A stretch of DNA of 59,448 nt from the IMG/VR virus record IMGVR_UViG_3300032820_000008, positions 1 to 59,448 of that record; one strand, 5' to 3'. Below the pieces are notes generated by a model, which had not been told where the DNA came from, made no database searches, and was given only the letters and a program-made list of their open reading frames with translations. The stretch comes from a virus. Shown here piece after piece: positions 18,501-27,432 of the stretch; position 1 is the first letter of the stretch; every line of letters starts with the position of its first letter. The position numbers were made by a program, and so were the translations under genes.

Positions 18501-21500
18501 CGGTCTCGTGTATAAGCGTTTTATTGAGAGGGTCACGAAGAGCAGACAAGCAGTAAATGCTAAAGGAAAAACTGACCTACAGAAGGGATTAGAGGCGGAT
18601 GCTTCCATTGTTGCTTCAAACGAGCTATCGGCAGCGGGATTAGACGAGGGAATAGGTACATCCGTAGAAGATGACGCTATAGATGCTGCGGGAAGGGCAG
18701 CGGCCCAAGATATAGCACGCGAAGGCGGTGAACCCGCTCTCACGGAAGAAGTGCTACAACAGAATTTTAAAGAATATGTTTACCGTACATTTGATCCTGA
18801 TCTTGCTGGTCTTGCTAACCGAGCATTCGTCGTAGGAGGCACGAGATCGGGCAAAGATACCCGCTTAACGGGTGAAGCTTTAGAGCAACTAACTAATGCC
18901 GCAGAAGCGTTTTATAACGAAGTCATTAAAATAGCCGAGGCGATGCTACCGGCGAAAGTTGCCTATTCAATTGCTCCCGAAACGGTAACTACGCCAACAA
19001 GCCCTGAAGTAATGAGCGCCATACTGTCCACGCGAATGGGGCAGAATATTAACGACACCGTTACGATTGCCAGAAACCCTCAAGAACTTGGCCTAACTCA
19101 ATTAGAACCTACTGCAAAAGGCGTTATTTTAGATAAACGGGTATACCTATTCACCGATAACATAGAAGCAGGTAATGAATTAGGTGTGTTTCTGCATGAA
19201 GTAGGCTCCCATGTGGGGATGAAAGATTATGTGGGAAAAGGTAACTACAATCGATTAATCAATACCATTAAGCGGTTTGCTAGTAAAACAGACGGAAGTT
19301 TTGAAAGTCGTCTTGCTAAACGAGCTATGGACAGGCTTAAATTAGCAGAAGATGTATTAGATAAAAACGTATTACCTAATGATGAACTACTAGCTTACTT
19401 TATTGAAGAAGCCGTCGATGCGGGAGTTGATCCTGTAGAAGCTGGGAAAGAGAAATCTCCGATAGGGAATATCTTTAGGTCAATAATGGCATTTTTTAAG
19501 GCGGGGTGGCGTAAGCTTTTTCGGTATCCCTACAACAACCCAACGGCACAAGAAGTGGTAGACATGGCGTATGGGGCTGCTGGCTTAGTAATCCGTAACC
19601 CAACGGCTATGCTAAGTAATATAGATAAGCAATTACTATATTCTATCGCTACTACTGCGGGTAATGAATTTGTAGAGACCCAATCTAAAATCAATGTAAA
19701 TACACAAGATCGTGATTTTCTTGCCACAATTAATGATATAGGTCTAACAGGGCTAGGAAAAACAACGTTAGAAAGGGCTACAAACTATAAAAAACATGTC
19801 TATAACTTTATGGGATTACTTCAACTTGCTGATCAGGTGTCTAAGAAATACCCGGAGCTTGCGGGAGTTATACGCAAAATTGAAGCTATTGTTAACACGC
19901 GGAAACAGATAATAGATGATAAACGTAGGGAAGTAGAAGATTTCTCTCTCCACCTAGATACGGTACTAAATAGTAAAGAGTACAAACCTTACAGAGAGGC
20001 TTTCGAGGATGTTGTTCACGACTCAACTATTGACGAAATAGACCTACGAAACAATACAGACCGAACCGATCCAAACAGAGTAGTTCGTAATACTGATTTA
20101 TATAAACGTTTTGCACAACTACCTGCCCCCCTGCAAGAGGTTTATATTCGGCTATCAAATAAATATGAAAATTTTGCCACAGAATATATAGCAACTTTAG
20201 AAAAGTTCCTAGGCGAAGCAGGTATAGCTGACGCGCATAAAAATATGCTTGATCTCTTAAAGGGACAGATAACTCCATATTTCCCGCTACTTAGGCATAA
20301 CGGAAATTATTGGCTAGACTTTAGAGTAACTAATCTAAGGGATGCGTCTGGTGCGCTCACTATGGACGACACCGGAGCAGCCTTTGTCAAACGTGTAACT
20401 CTATCGTATGAATCCCCCGAACAACGGCTTGCTGCGAAACAAATACTCGAAAAAGATCCTGATGTAATCAAAGGCAGCATACTTACTTATGCCCGTCCCA
20501 ACGATGCTTCAATAAGTAGTGAAGTACCTAATCCAGAGATAGAAAAACTTTTGGGCGCACTAACTGGGGATGCGGATTTACCGGCCTCAACTAAAAAATT
20601 AATAGTCGATAACTATCTTAATATGTTTCCTGATTCTTCTCTAAAGAAACAGTTTAAAAAACGTAAAAAGATAGCGGGGTTTAGAAAAGATTCAGTACGT
20701 AATTTTGCGCAGATAGGCCATCAGATGGCAAATCAGCTAGCTTCAATGCAGCAATCAAAAGAATTACGTGATGCTTATGCGGCGCTTGACGAAATTCAAA
20801 GAACATCTGCCGAACCCGAAGGCTACATAAGGAGCGACGATGATTCGGGGGCAACTAAAGCCGACCCTAACGTTGCCCAAATTATACAAAGCGTAAAAGA
20901 CAAAAGGGAGTTTTTAGAAAACCCGCAACCTAAGTCATGGGCTGCGACACTTTCATGGGGGAGCTATGTGTGGTACATCCTGGGCAATTTATCTTCCGCA
21001 TTTGTAAACCTATCACAGATAGCGATTGGATATTTTCATATGGTTGGGCGATATGGTTTGGTAGATACCCATAAAGCTTTTATGAACGCAATGAAAATGT
21101 ACATGAACGGGGGGCGGGATAACAATACTAAATTTGAAATACCGAAAGCACTTGGTTTCCTAACTGGTTTTAATACATCGCTTGCAGATAAAACTTTTGG
21201 GGCGAATAAAAATTTATCCCCTGAGTATAGAGCGTTGTACGACGCTGGACTCGCTCGCGGCGCTGTCCGAAGGACTACAGGTCAAGAATTAGTCGATATG
21301 CAAAAAGGCCGAACCGGAAAGCTTTCTCAGCGGGTTCACAAATACACTTATGCATTAAGTTGGTATTTCCAAAATACTGAGCGGGCCAACCGGGAAATTG
21401 CTTTGATTGCGGCTTACGATTTAGCTAGAAAAAAAGGAACGGCAGAAATAAGAGCGGGGAGTAGTGAGTACGGGGCCGAAAAGGGAGCTACAGATAAAAA

Positions 21501-22581
21501 ATCGGCTATTAACTTTGCAGTTGATTTTGTAGACACCATAAACGGCCCTGCGATTGCAGAAACTGGGCCTACACATTTCCAAGATGGTATTGGGAAAGTA
21601 ATGGGTACTTTTAAACGGTTTGCTTTTTCACAAGTTTATCTGCAATACCGCCTAGCAAGAGATGCCGTGTCCCACGTAGATCCTAAAGAACGAGGTATCG
21701 CGTTTAAACAGATTGCGGCGATCATGGTACCGGCTTATACACTGGCAGGTATGAAGGGCTTACCTTTTTATGGCGCAGTGGATGCAATTGCAAGTATGGC
21801 GATGAGCGACTTCTTATTGGGAGATGAGGACGAACCGTGGGAGTTTGATACTTCCCTTAACGCTAAAATGGGGGATTTTGCCTTTTTTGGATTATTCAAT
21901 GCGGTATTGGGAACTGATCTAGCAAGTCGGACAGGTTTTGGGAATATGTTATTTCCTCATGATAACCCCTATAAACGAGAACAGTTAGAGTGGTTGTATT
22001 ACCCACTAGCTTTTGCGGGGCCAGCAGTAGGGATTGTAGGGAGTCTGTATGATGGTATAGAGCTGTTTTCTGAAGGGCAGCTTCTACGGGGGATGGAAAA
22101 AATCACCCCATCCTTCATGAACAACCCGTTGCAAGCAGCTAGGTTTAGTGATCTCCCTATGCTTGGTGAAGGAGGCGCACTAACTCGGGATGGTATGACT
22201 CCTATAATGGACCCAGTGCCTACGGGGTCTATACTGATGAATATGTTTGGTTTCTCGCCTGCGGAACTAACTAAACGATACAGAGCAAATTCATCTGCAA
22301 AACAATACCAAAGAGCAGTATTGGAACGCCGTCGCGGTTTATTAAATAAACTGTATGGCGCTAAAGTAACCGGAGACTATAAAGAAGAAGGAAAGGTGCG
22401 GAAAGAAATAGCTAGATTTAATAACAGCCGCTTTGGACGCGCCATGCCTATAAACGCTTCTAGCGAAATAAAAAGCTTCAAAGCAAAGCTTAAACGGAGC
22501 GAAGAATATATTAATGGGCTATACATAAATGAGAAACTACGAGATCCTATATTAGAAGACGTAGGGATAGAACTAAGTTGA
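15562..22581 (+). CDS. Giant polyvalent ejection protein with zincin-like motif
   Basis: At 2339 residues this is the largest gene of the window. Residues 1-35 form a small beta domain (MPKYKVTAPTGQAYTVDAPE). A Gly/Ala hydrophobic segment spans about 150-200, and an Ala/Lys-rich linker carries five tandem AADK units near 715-745. Near residue 1212 the sequence FLHEVGSHVGM gives an HExxxH arrangement like that of metallopeptidase-like domains in phage polyvalent proteins. From about 1790 on, helices with WGSYVWYILGNLSSAFVNLS and FKRFAFSQVYLQYRLARDAV resemble the C-terminal LPD38/PLxRFG-type region. Likely injected with DNA, where it may modify host envelope or proteins. Peptidase activity is unproven. 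Confidence 0.65.
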   Translation: MPKYKVTAPTGQAYTVDAPEGATGQDAIAYLSAQLGGVGAGAGAAISDSERYENILKRIEQERYAEGNALTQGLSRGVDIAQMGYGSFLEGVGKGLGLEGLEEYGGEVVAEQEEELAAKAPYATRLKDVREAEGVLDTAGELASFTGSALGESLPQMGTTIGGSLAGAAAGARMGAVAGIPGTVIGGIAGGLLANVPFFYGMNREAQKEAVADGTKIKLNEGAAFLASIPQAIMDLVADRFLFGLGSRAGVNVEKLTRQGGLFTRGVKGAALGVTAEVPTEVGQQVIERFQAGRPIDSPEAIEEYLEVGAAAGLVGSSIRTVTNIVGGDPEAKRLADEAKAKSALGLDGGAAAAAAAPTGVSLAADEETTRLATIKAAEEELRVAKAREDALNKVINDSEATASDRHAANLEQKAAEAERVKAETTLAAAEDAQGFAQFIQQEPELQNVGQQKRRELFDEYKTVNKARASYESGDNTLQDLYTGFGIKIGKNIDGEIKLADITPEMATTIVNDFTKRSEKLVEKGAEKDRVLIRELEQLDKSDLFRTIKDKVPERDRVPLSKKDDSITAEIDRVEARRLKEAQKRKADTAAAPAATPVVATTTEQLSRLDKIPDFKPTEAFLPPSSEQRREVTEVLSGRSLQFFEEIEDRIGGGIAPRTIFAEARKKLTKKEDVAAFGVAEKAIKKLWPGARGTVAPPVVTTPVVDKAKKQLTPEEFMAQQDAAKAAADKAAADKAAADKAAADKAADAAAETVVTKPVGRTRDYEVVGDSPEAIVLNKDIEEARKAWSEVKEAVDAYIYDHGPELEKARFAEMEKVARGEATTDTALADLMAKEESARDRIKEAENASNEAARARRAAAAGTAAPEAAAAEAGAIPESLVVPAALRPRKDGKESAYDAVTKGENPLTLEDLDKETPTGANKKFTGTQLVKFWGNKKKRVKQLADRAPAVEEAAQLAGKRVAADTKAAIYDDQKIEEITNGLVYKRFIERVTKSRQAVNAKGKTDLQKGLEADASIVASNELSAAGLDEGIGTSVEDDAIDAAGRAAAQDIAREGGEPALTEEVLQQNFKEYVYRTFDPDLAGLANRAFVVGGTRSGKDTRLTGEALEQLTNAAEAFYNEVIKIAEAMLPAKVAYSIAPETVTTPTSPEVMSAILSTRMGQNINDTVTIARNPQELGLTQLEPTAKGVILDKRVYLFTDNIEAGNELGVFLHEVGSHVGMKDYVGKGNYNRLINTIKRFASKTDGSFESRLAKRAMDRLKLAEDVLDKNVLPNDELLAYFIEEAVDAGVDPVEAGKEKSPIGNIFRSIMAFFKAGWRKLFRYPYNNPTAQEVVDMAYGAAGLVIRNPTAMLSNIDKQLLYSIATTAGNEFVETQSKINVNTQDRDFLATINDIGLTGLGKTTLERATNYKKHVYNFMGLLQLADQVSKKYPELAGVIRKIEAIVNTRKQIIDDKRREVEDFSLHLDTVLNSKEYKPYREAFEDVVHDSTIDEIDLRNNTDRTDPNRVVRNTDLYKRFAQLPAPLQEVYIRLSNKYENFATEYIATLEKFLGEAGIADAHKNMLDLLKGQITPYFPLLRHNGNYWLDFRVTNLRDASGALTMDDTGAAFVKRVTLSYESPEQRLAAKQILEKDPDVIKGSILTYARPNDASISSEVPNPEIEKLLGALTGDADLPASTKKLIVDNYLNMFPDSSLKKQFKKRKKIAGFRKDSVRNFAQIGHQMANQLASMQQSKELRDAYAALDEIQRTSAEPEGYIRSDDDSGATKADPNVAQIIQSVKDKREFLENPQPKSWAATLSWGSYVWYILGNLSSAFVNLSQIAIGYFHMVGRYGLVDTHKAFMNAMKMYMNGGRDNNTKFEIPKALGFLTGFNTSLADKTFGANKNLSPEYRALYDAGLARGAVRRTTGQELVDMQKGRTGKLSQRVHKYTYALSWYFQNTERANREIALIAAYDLARKKGTAEIRAGSSEYGAEKGATDKKSAINFAVDFVDTINGPAIAETGPTHFQDGIGKVMGTFKRFAFSQVYLQYRLARDAVSHVDPKERGIAFKQIAAIMVPAYTLAGMKGLPFYGAVDAIASMAMSDFLLGDEDEPWEFDTSLNAKMGDFAFFGLFNAVLGTDLASRTGFGNMLFPHDNPYKREQLEWLYYPLAFAGPAVGIVGSLYDGIELFSEGQLLRGMEKITPSFMNNPLQAARFSDLPMLGEGGALTRDGMTPIMDPVPTGSILMNMFGFSPAELTKRYRANSSAKQYQRAVLERRRGLLNKLYGAKVTGDYKEEGKVRKEIARFNNSRFGRAMPINASSEIKSFKAKLKRSEEYINGLYINEKLRDPILEDVGIELS

Positions 22582-22601
22582 AAGCTGCACCCCATATACT
22601 A

Positions 22602-22620
22602 TTTCTTACCAGTTCCCTAA
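22602..22620 (+). repeat. Copy 1 of the TTTCTT-ACCAG-TTCCCTAA boundary motif
   Basis: TTTCTTACCAGTTCCCTAA lies between the giant gene's stop and the next ATG at 22622. It is the only copy upstream of a rightward gene; the other full copies lie in leftward intergenic regions. The gene that follows even begins with ATTGGGAACC, a partial inverted copy. Confidence 0.8.
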
Positions 22621-22621
22621 T

Positions 22622-22987
22622 ATGAATTGGGAACCACCCCTCCCTACGTTCTTTAAGCTTAGTAGTTTTAAACGAAGTCTAGCGTGGGTTTCTGTTTCTG
22701 CATTTATAGGAATAATTTCTCTTACGTGGTTCATCGAAGACCGTTTTGTAAACGCAGAGGAAATGGACGCGGAAATAGAGGAAGTTATCGAGGATAGCAC
22801 TGCTCAGCACGATAAAATTTATTTGCAGATGGACCTTGCGGAACGGCGGGCATTAGTGAAATCAGAGGTTGAGTTTAAGCAGATGTTACGGGCAGACCCA
22901 GACAATGCGGATCTGCAAGAAGGACTAATGGAAGTACAGGAAGAAAAAAGAGAAGTTAAGGTACGAATTGCTAAGAGGTTGCAATAG
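22622..22987 (+). CDS. Single-TM coiled-coil protein
   Basis: This 121-residue protein has a short cytoplasmic N-terminus with basic residues and one membrane helix at about residues 20-39 (LAWVSVSAFIGIISLTWFIE). A strongly charged coiled coil follows (EEMDAEIEEVIEDSTAQHD to the C-terminus). It has the topology of an i-spanin or a membrane-anchored assembly factor. It is the penultimate gene of the rightward block. No clear Shine-Dalgarno is visible; instead the boundary motif lies immediately upstream of the ATG, which raises the question of how it is translated. Confidence 0.6.
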   Translation: MNWEPPLPTFFKLSSFKRSLAWVSVSAFIGIISLTWFIEDRFVNAEEMDAEIEEVIEDSTAQHDKIYLQMDLAERRALVKSEVEFKQMLRADPDNADLQEGLMEVQEEKREVKVRIAKRLQ

Positions 22988-22992
22988 CTACA

Positions 22993-23292
22993 ATGCGTAA
23001 GAGCAGCAAAGCGAAAGACTCCCGGCTTGTCCGTGCTGGAGTTTCAGGATACAACAAACCTAAACGAACTCCTGGGCACCCTAAAAAATCCCATGTCGTA
23101 GTTGCCAAGGTAGGCGATAAGATTAAGACGATACGCTTCGGGCAACAAGGCGTGACCACTGCTGGCAAACCCAAGGCTGGAGAGTCCGCTAAGCAAACAG
23201 CCAGACGAAAATCTTTCAAGGCTCGGCACGGGAAAAATATTAAGAAGGGTAAGATGTCAGCAGCTTATTGGGCGGATCGTGAAAAATGGTAG
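22993..23292 (+). CDS. Small basic protein, DUF6321-like
   Basis: This 99-residue, strongly basic protein has the conserved blocks SRLVRAGVSGYNKPKRTPGH, KKSHVVVAKVGDKIKTIRFG, GVTTAGKPKAGESAKQTARR and KSFKARHGKNIKKGKMSAAY, ending WADREKW. I recognise this as the DUF6321 family, common in tailed phages of aquatic bacteria. Its function is not established; composition suggests nucleic-acid binding. It is the last gene of the rightward transcription unit and converges with the leftward block a few bases later. Confidence 0.85.
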   Translation: MRKSSKAKDSRLVRAGVSGYNKPKRTPGHPKKSHVVVAKVGDKIKTIRFGQQGVTTAGKPKAGESAKQTARRKSFKARHGKNIKKGKMSAAYWADREKW

Positions 23293-23297
23293 GCGCT

Positions 23298-23498
23298 TTA
23301 CTTCAGCCTCCAAACCCTAATCCCCCGTATTCTATTTTCTATTACAGTTTTTATACGCACTTGTAATTTTCGTTTTCTACATTCAGCGTACAGAAGTTTT
23401 TTTGCTTTCCTGTCATTAAGACACGGAATAAAAAAAGAACTGTGTGGTTCAAATTTATCCCATTGAATGTCAAATACTATCCCGTGTATTTGGGTCAT
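23298..23498 (-). CDS. Small basic phage protein
   Basis: This 66-residue protein, MTQIHGIVFDIQWDKFEPHS followed by SFFIPCLNDRKAKKLLYAEC and a basic C-terminus (RIRGIRVWRLK), starts inside the last 29 bases of the primase gene. It is thus the final gene of the leftward operon. The K-x4-S-F-F-I-P-C segment resembles small phage proteins that follow replication genes, of unknown function. Overlap with a replication gene and the absence of a long spacer favour a real gene over a chance ORF. Confidence 0.65.
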   Translation of the reverse strand: MTQIHGIVFDIQWDKFEPHSSFFIPCLNDRKAKKLLYAECRKRKLQVRIKTVIENRIRGIRVWRLK

Positions 23499-26229
23499 CC
23501 GTTTGCTGTTCTAAATTCTTTATAAATTGACTTGTGTCGATTAGCTCGTCTGTAGAAACATCAAATATATGCGTTTCTACGGGTGGTGAATCAATGGAAG
23601 TTCCCTTAGCTAGACGTTTACGCTTAGTCCCTTTGTATATATTCTTTTCACCTAAATCAAAAATTAAATCCTTGAAAATAATTTGTTCCTGAGCGCAGTA
23701 TTTTCTTATTGCCTTACTGGAAACGTATAACATTTTCTCATCGGGTTCCAATCTAATTGATAACTCAAACCTGGGTTCGACTAGAGGTGCGGGATGCAAA
23801 ACTGTTCTAGCGTCCGTTTCCCCATTCACAACCAAGATGTTCCCCCGATTAGTATTTAAGAATCCTCCTAAGACACCAATAAAATCTATTTTTGGCTCCG
23901 AAATTTGTTGTCGCAACATTGGAATAAGTACATTTGTAGCCCATCTCAATACACGGGGTACATCAATATCTATTAGTCCTTGGTCTTTAGCAAAATGTGC
24001 GCCGGTTATGTTGCAAGAAATTACAGCCGACCAGAATCTTTCTTTAGCATCCAAATTCATTTTACTATCAAGTGTTCTTTGTACATCTTTTGTCATGCTA
24101 GTAGCAGTTTTCAGATTCCTAACTAACCATTTAATGTATTCAGGACCAGCTAAACCATAATTATGCAGCATGGTCCCCTCGAATAAATCATATGCATCTG
24201 ATTTGCTTATATTATTAGTTTGGTCAATGCGGTATTCCAGTAACCGCATGAGTTCTCCATCAGCAAATTGTTTTATTAAACCTAGTTTTTCAGCCATTGA
24301 TGAATTGGCGCTCGCTAATGCAATGAGTGACCATGATGTATCGTTTTTACGTTCGACATTAGTCTGGGACTGCATACGCCCCGGCCCTGTACCTTGCGAA
24401 ACGTTGTATAACAACTTAGAAACAGTAGCGGGGTCCATATTAGTCACTTCGTCAATGGTGTAAGGCATACTATTCATGATGCCTAACCTAAACATTTTGT
24501 GCGCAAACGTGTCAGTTTCTTGGGCTAAGAGTCTATCCGGGTGTCCATATACAGAGTTACACACTTTAAGGACAGTTGACTTGCCTGTGCCGGAAGATGA
24601 ATTAATTAAATTAATTAACGCGCCGTTGAAACCGAGGTGTTTCATGAGCGGTGCGCCGAAGGCTGTGAAAATACCGAAGCAATGTGGTTCAAAACCATCT
24701 TGGTCATAAACCGAAATAACTTTTTTCCATTCTTCTAAAGCTCCTCTAGGCTGTACCCACGGACACAATGATTCAGTCGAAGGAGAGGGAGGGCTGTATT
24801 TAATAGTTTTTAAACCTATTTCTTTATCACCAAGAATAAATTTGTCATTTTCGCCAACCCATCCAAATTGTACGCGCATAATTTCAGCTTCCTCCTGCTC
24901 CTGTTGATGTTTTGTACATGCCATTAGGTACACCATCATAGCGTCCAACTGTTTGGACATTAGGAGAATTCCTTCTTTGGCTATAAGTTTCCCTAGTTCC
25001 TCTTTACTTCGCATCACAGAAAGTGGGATATAAAATTCACGAGGAGCGTCCTTTGGCAAGATGAATCTTGCTAAAGCTACATCACCTTTTTCTTTATCGT
25101 TAAGGCGCTTAATTAGATAAATATCATTATGGTAAATTAAAAGGTCGTCGTCGTTAGGGTCGCGAGATTTTTTGTATATACCTCCCGCTACGCCCCTAAA
25201 ATATGGTTTAGGTATATCTATTTCAGAAGCAGCAGCTTTTTTAATTTCTACTCCGAGTTCTAATGGGCCATTTATTTTTCTATAGTGGGAACATGTATCA
25301 CAGATACCCACCTGATTAGCATGGAACGTAGTACATAATTGGGGTTTATCGATTGTGCTTCCCGCAATTTTTTCAGTTTCCTTAGCGGAGTAATTGGGGT
25401 GCTTATTAGAAACAGCATGAATAGCTATTTTAGAATCTTTACAATTAGCGGCTATAGATAGTACCCCGCGCCAGAGATTGTATCCAACCTCGTCTTGGTG
25501 CGTTAAGGCATAATTAATTTGCCCACACCCTTTTCCGTTAAGGGTTTTCTTAGTAATTTTATAAAAAGAGTATTGTTGGTTATCTTTCTTTTGTGTCGTA
25601 AAGGATTCCTGTAGTTTCTGTGGCTGTTTAACATTTCCAACAACTTTTTTGAAGGTCTCTAAATGAATATCATCACCCGCATGTAGGCATGTGACATACA
25701 CAGGGGGGTCAGTCTTATAGTTATATGTTTCGGGAATTCGCAGAATGCGGGCTGCATCGGCAGTAATGGCTGCATCGGCGTCTAAATTATTTTCTACACA
25801 CAGCAGCTTTAGTTTCTCTGCAACAGGAAGCCATTCAGTTTTCTCTATGGCTTCAGAAAGAATCCAATAAGCATGGATTCCACTCCCGCTGGAAATCAGT
25901 GTAGGTATTTGTAAATTACTACTACTGCAAAATGCCTTCAGTGCTAGAATAGCTTTCCCTTGACTAGCGTAGGGTTTCCCTTTTCCGCAGTCTATATCGA
26001 GGAAAAAACTCTTGAACCACGTAGCGTTAACTTGCGTGCGTTTATAAGGTTCCTTAAATGTGGCACACGCGAAATAGATATCATGGTTGTCGGATAGTAG
26101 TCTCTTTGCTTCAAATTCGACATCTTCTAACGTTTCATGGAAACTTTGCTTTGGCGGCGTATCTTTCTTAAGCCCTACAAGACAATAGTATCCCTGCGGG
26201 GCAAGTATGCGCGATAAAAGCTTTATCAT
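23470..26229 (-). CDS. Primase-helicase
   Basis: This 919-residue protein has an N-terminal archaeo-eukaryotic primase-like domain. It shows FFLDIDCGKGKPY with the DxD metal motif (about residue 74) and SSGSGIHAYWIL with the S-x-H motif (about residue 106). A Cys-rich linker with GICDTCSHY (about residue 305) may bind zinc. A C-terminal helicase-type ATPase domain follows, with Walker A NSSSGTGKSTVLKV near residue 545 and Walker B-like YTIDEVTN near 590. This combination synthesises primers and unwinds DNA at the phage replication fork. Its start overlaps the stop of the HTH gene by one base. Confidence 0.85.
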   Translation of the reverse strand: MIKLLSRILAPQGYYCLVGLKKDTPPKQSFHETLEDVEFEAKRLLSDNHDIYFACATFKEPYKRTQVNATWFKSFFLDIDCGKGKPYASQGKAILALKAFCSSSNLQIPTLISSGSGIHAYWILSEAIEKTEWLPVAEKLKLLCVENNLDADAAITADAARILRIPETYNYKTDPPVYVTCLHAGDDIHLETFKKVVGNVKQPQKLQESFTTQKKDNQQYSFYKITKKTLNGKGCGQINYALTHQDEVGYNLWRGVLSIAANCKDSKIAIHAVSNKHPNYSAKETEKIAGSTIDKPQLCTTFHANQVGICDTCSHYRKINGPLELGVEIKKAAASEIDIPKPYFRGVAGGIYKKSRDPNDDDLLIYHNDIYLIKRLNDKEKGDVALARFILPKDAPREFYIPLSVMRSKEELGKLIAKEGILLMSKQLDAMMVYLMACTKHQQEQEEAEIMRVQFGWVGENDKFILGDKEIGLKTIKYSPPSPSTESLCPWVQPRGALEEWKKVISVYDQDGFEPHCFGIFTAFGAPLMKHLGFNGALINLINSSSGTGKSTVLKVCNSVYGHPDRLLAQETDTFAHKMFRLGIMNSMPYTIDEVTNMDPATVSKLLYNVSQGTGPGRMQSQTNVERKNDTSWSLIALASANSSMAEKLGLIKQFADGELMRLLEYRIDQTNNISKSDAYDLFEGTMLHNYGLAGPEYIKWLVRNLKTATSMTKDVQRTLDSKMNLDAKERFWSAVISCNITGAHFAKDQGLIDIDVPRVLRWATNVLIPMLRQQISEPKIDFIGVLGGFLNTNRGNILVVNGETDARTVLHPAPLVEPRFELSIRLEPDEKMLYVSSKAIRKYCAQEQIIFKDLIFDLGEKNIYKGTKRKRLAKGTSIDSPPVETHIFDVSTDELIDTSQFIKNLEQQTDDPNTRDSI

Positions 26230-26498
26230 TACTCGACCTCTTGTTGACTAGCATCCAATCCTCCGCCTCCTTCAAGCACCTCTATTATTTTTTCTTTATG
26301 CTCGATTGTAGGAATCCATGTACCGTCAAACCATCCATAGATAGTCATTCGGGTAACGTTGAAATGATTTGCAATTTCAGAAACAGAAATGTCTCTGGGA
26401 ATACAATACCTCCCCAACTTAACTCCAAAACTTTTTTCGGATGCTTCTTTGTTGGCTAAGATGATTTTGTTGCTGTACCCACGATTATCCGTAATCAT
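26229..26498 (-). CDS. HTH DNA-binding protein
   Basis: In this 89-residue protein the central region SVSEIANHFNVTRMTIYGWF (about residues 37-56) is a canonical helix-turn-helix of the MerR/Xre/transposase type. A short basic N-terminus precedes it and an acidic Gly-rich tail follows. It is sandwiched with overlaps between the primase-helicase and an SSB-like candidate, so it may load the primase, mark the origin, or act as a transcriptional regulator. It is a candidate binder for the repeated palindromes at 35.0-43.2 kb, but that link is only a hypothesis. Confidence 0.75.
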   Translation of the reverse strand: MITDNRGYSNKIILANKEASEKSFGVKLGRYCIPRDISVSEIANHFNVTRMTIYGWFDGTWIPTIEHKEKIIEVLEGGGGLDASQQEVE

Positions 26499-27421
26499 CC
26501 GTCGTCAACTTCCTTGTTATCTTCATCTTTCCAATTCTTTAGGATGTCACCAATGTCTTCAGTAACATCTCCTTCTTCAGGAGGAGGAACGTCTTTTTTA
26601 GTACGTGTCTTTACTTGAGGTTTTTCTTTGTCGGTAGTCGTCCATAAAGATGCTTTCGGGGTTTTTGATTTTTCTTCGGACTCAACAAACCCTGTTTTAG
26701 AAGCCTCATCGTTGGCTAACGAATAGGATGTTGTTATAGCCTCTTGTATTTCCGGCGCATCAACTAACGTTTCTAAAACTTTCGTGTTTTTTGCACTAAC
26801 GAATTCTACCGCTGCAAAAAACAACTTACCGTAGCTTACTTCTTCATCAAAATACATTTGAGTAATTACTCGGTCGATGGGTGTATTTTTGCTATTGAGG
26901 TAATTAACATATCCGTTAAATGCCATCTTAGTCCCGTCGTTTTTTGGGAATATGGTGGTGGATGGTAGTTGCATTTGGTAAATCTGACCATTTATGTCAT
27001 CAGGACTAACCACAGCAATCCTACGAAAAAACCTACATGGCTTGCTACCGCTAGGTGCTTTAATATTTTTTGGACATGCGGCACACGTAGGAGCCTGTGG
27101 GTTTGCTATGGCCTGATTTGGGGTAATGCTATCTGTAGACCAACAAATAGGAGGTTTGGCAAAACCCGGAGTGTACGCATCCTCATAGAATGCTCGGGAA
27201 ATTTGCGGTGCTACACCTACAATTATGACATTCAAATCCTTGGACTCGATGTTTTTTTGTGATTCGGAGCCAAGTTTCATTTCCCAAGAACCTTTGCCAT
27301 TGAACACAATACGAGGAATTATAATGCTTTGTGTAGTGGCAAGGGATTTTGATAATTCCGTCTGTTGAATGTGTTTTGGGACATCTGATAAATCAAATGA
27401 AGAGGTTAGGTTATTAGCCAT
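26495..27421 (-). CDS. Replication accessory protein, SSB-like candidate
   Basis: This 308-residue protein has a beta-rich N-terminal two-thirds and a Cys cluster CAACPKNIKAPSGSKPC near residue 117, which could bind zinc. Its C-terminus is long and acidic (PPPEEGDVTEDIGDILKNWK, then DEDNKEVDDG). An OB-like body plus an acidic tail is the plan of single-stranded DNA-binding proteins, and the gene lies directly upstream of the HTH and primase-helicase genes. There is no clear sequence match to T7 gp2.5 or bacterial SSB, so the call is tentative. RBS GGAAG precedes the ATG. Confidence 0.5.
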   Translation of the reverse strand: MANNLTSSFDLSDVPKHIQQTELSKSLATTQSIIIPRIVFNGKGSWEMKLGSESQKNIESKDLNVIIVGVAPQISRAFYEDAYTPGFAKPPICWSTDSITPNQAIANPQAPTCAACPKNIKAPSGSKPCRFFRRIAVVSPDDINGQIYQMQLPSTTIFPKNDGTKMAFNGYVNYLNSKNTPIDRVITQMYFDEEVSYGKLFFAAVEFVSAKNTKVLETLVDAPEIQEAITTSYSLANDEASKTGFVESEEKSKTPKASLWTTTDKEKPQVKTRTKKDVPPPEEGDVTEDIGDILKNWKDEDNKEVDDG

Positions 27422-27432
27422 AGTTTACTTCC

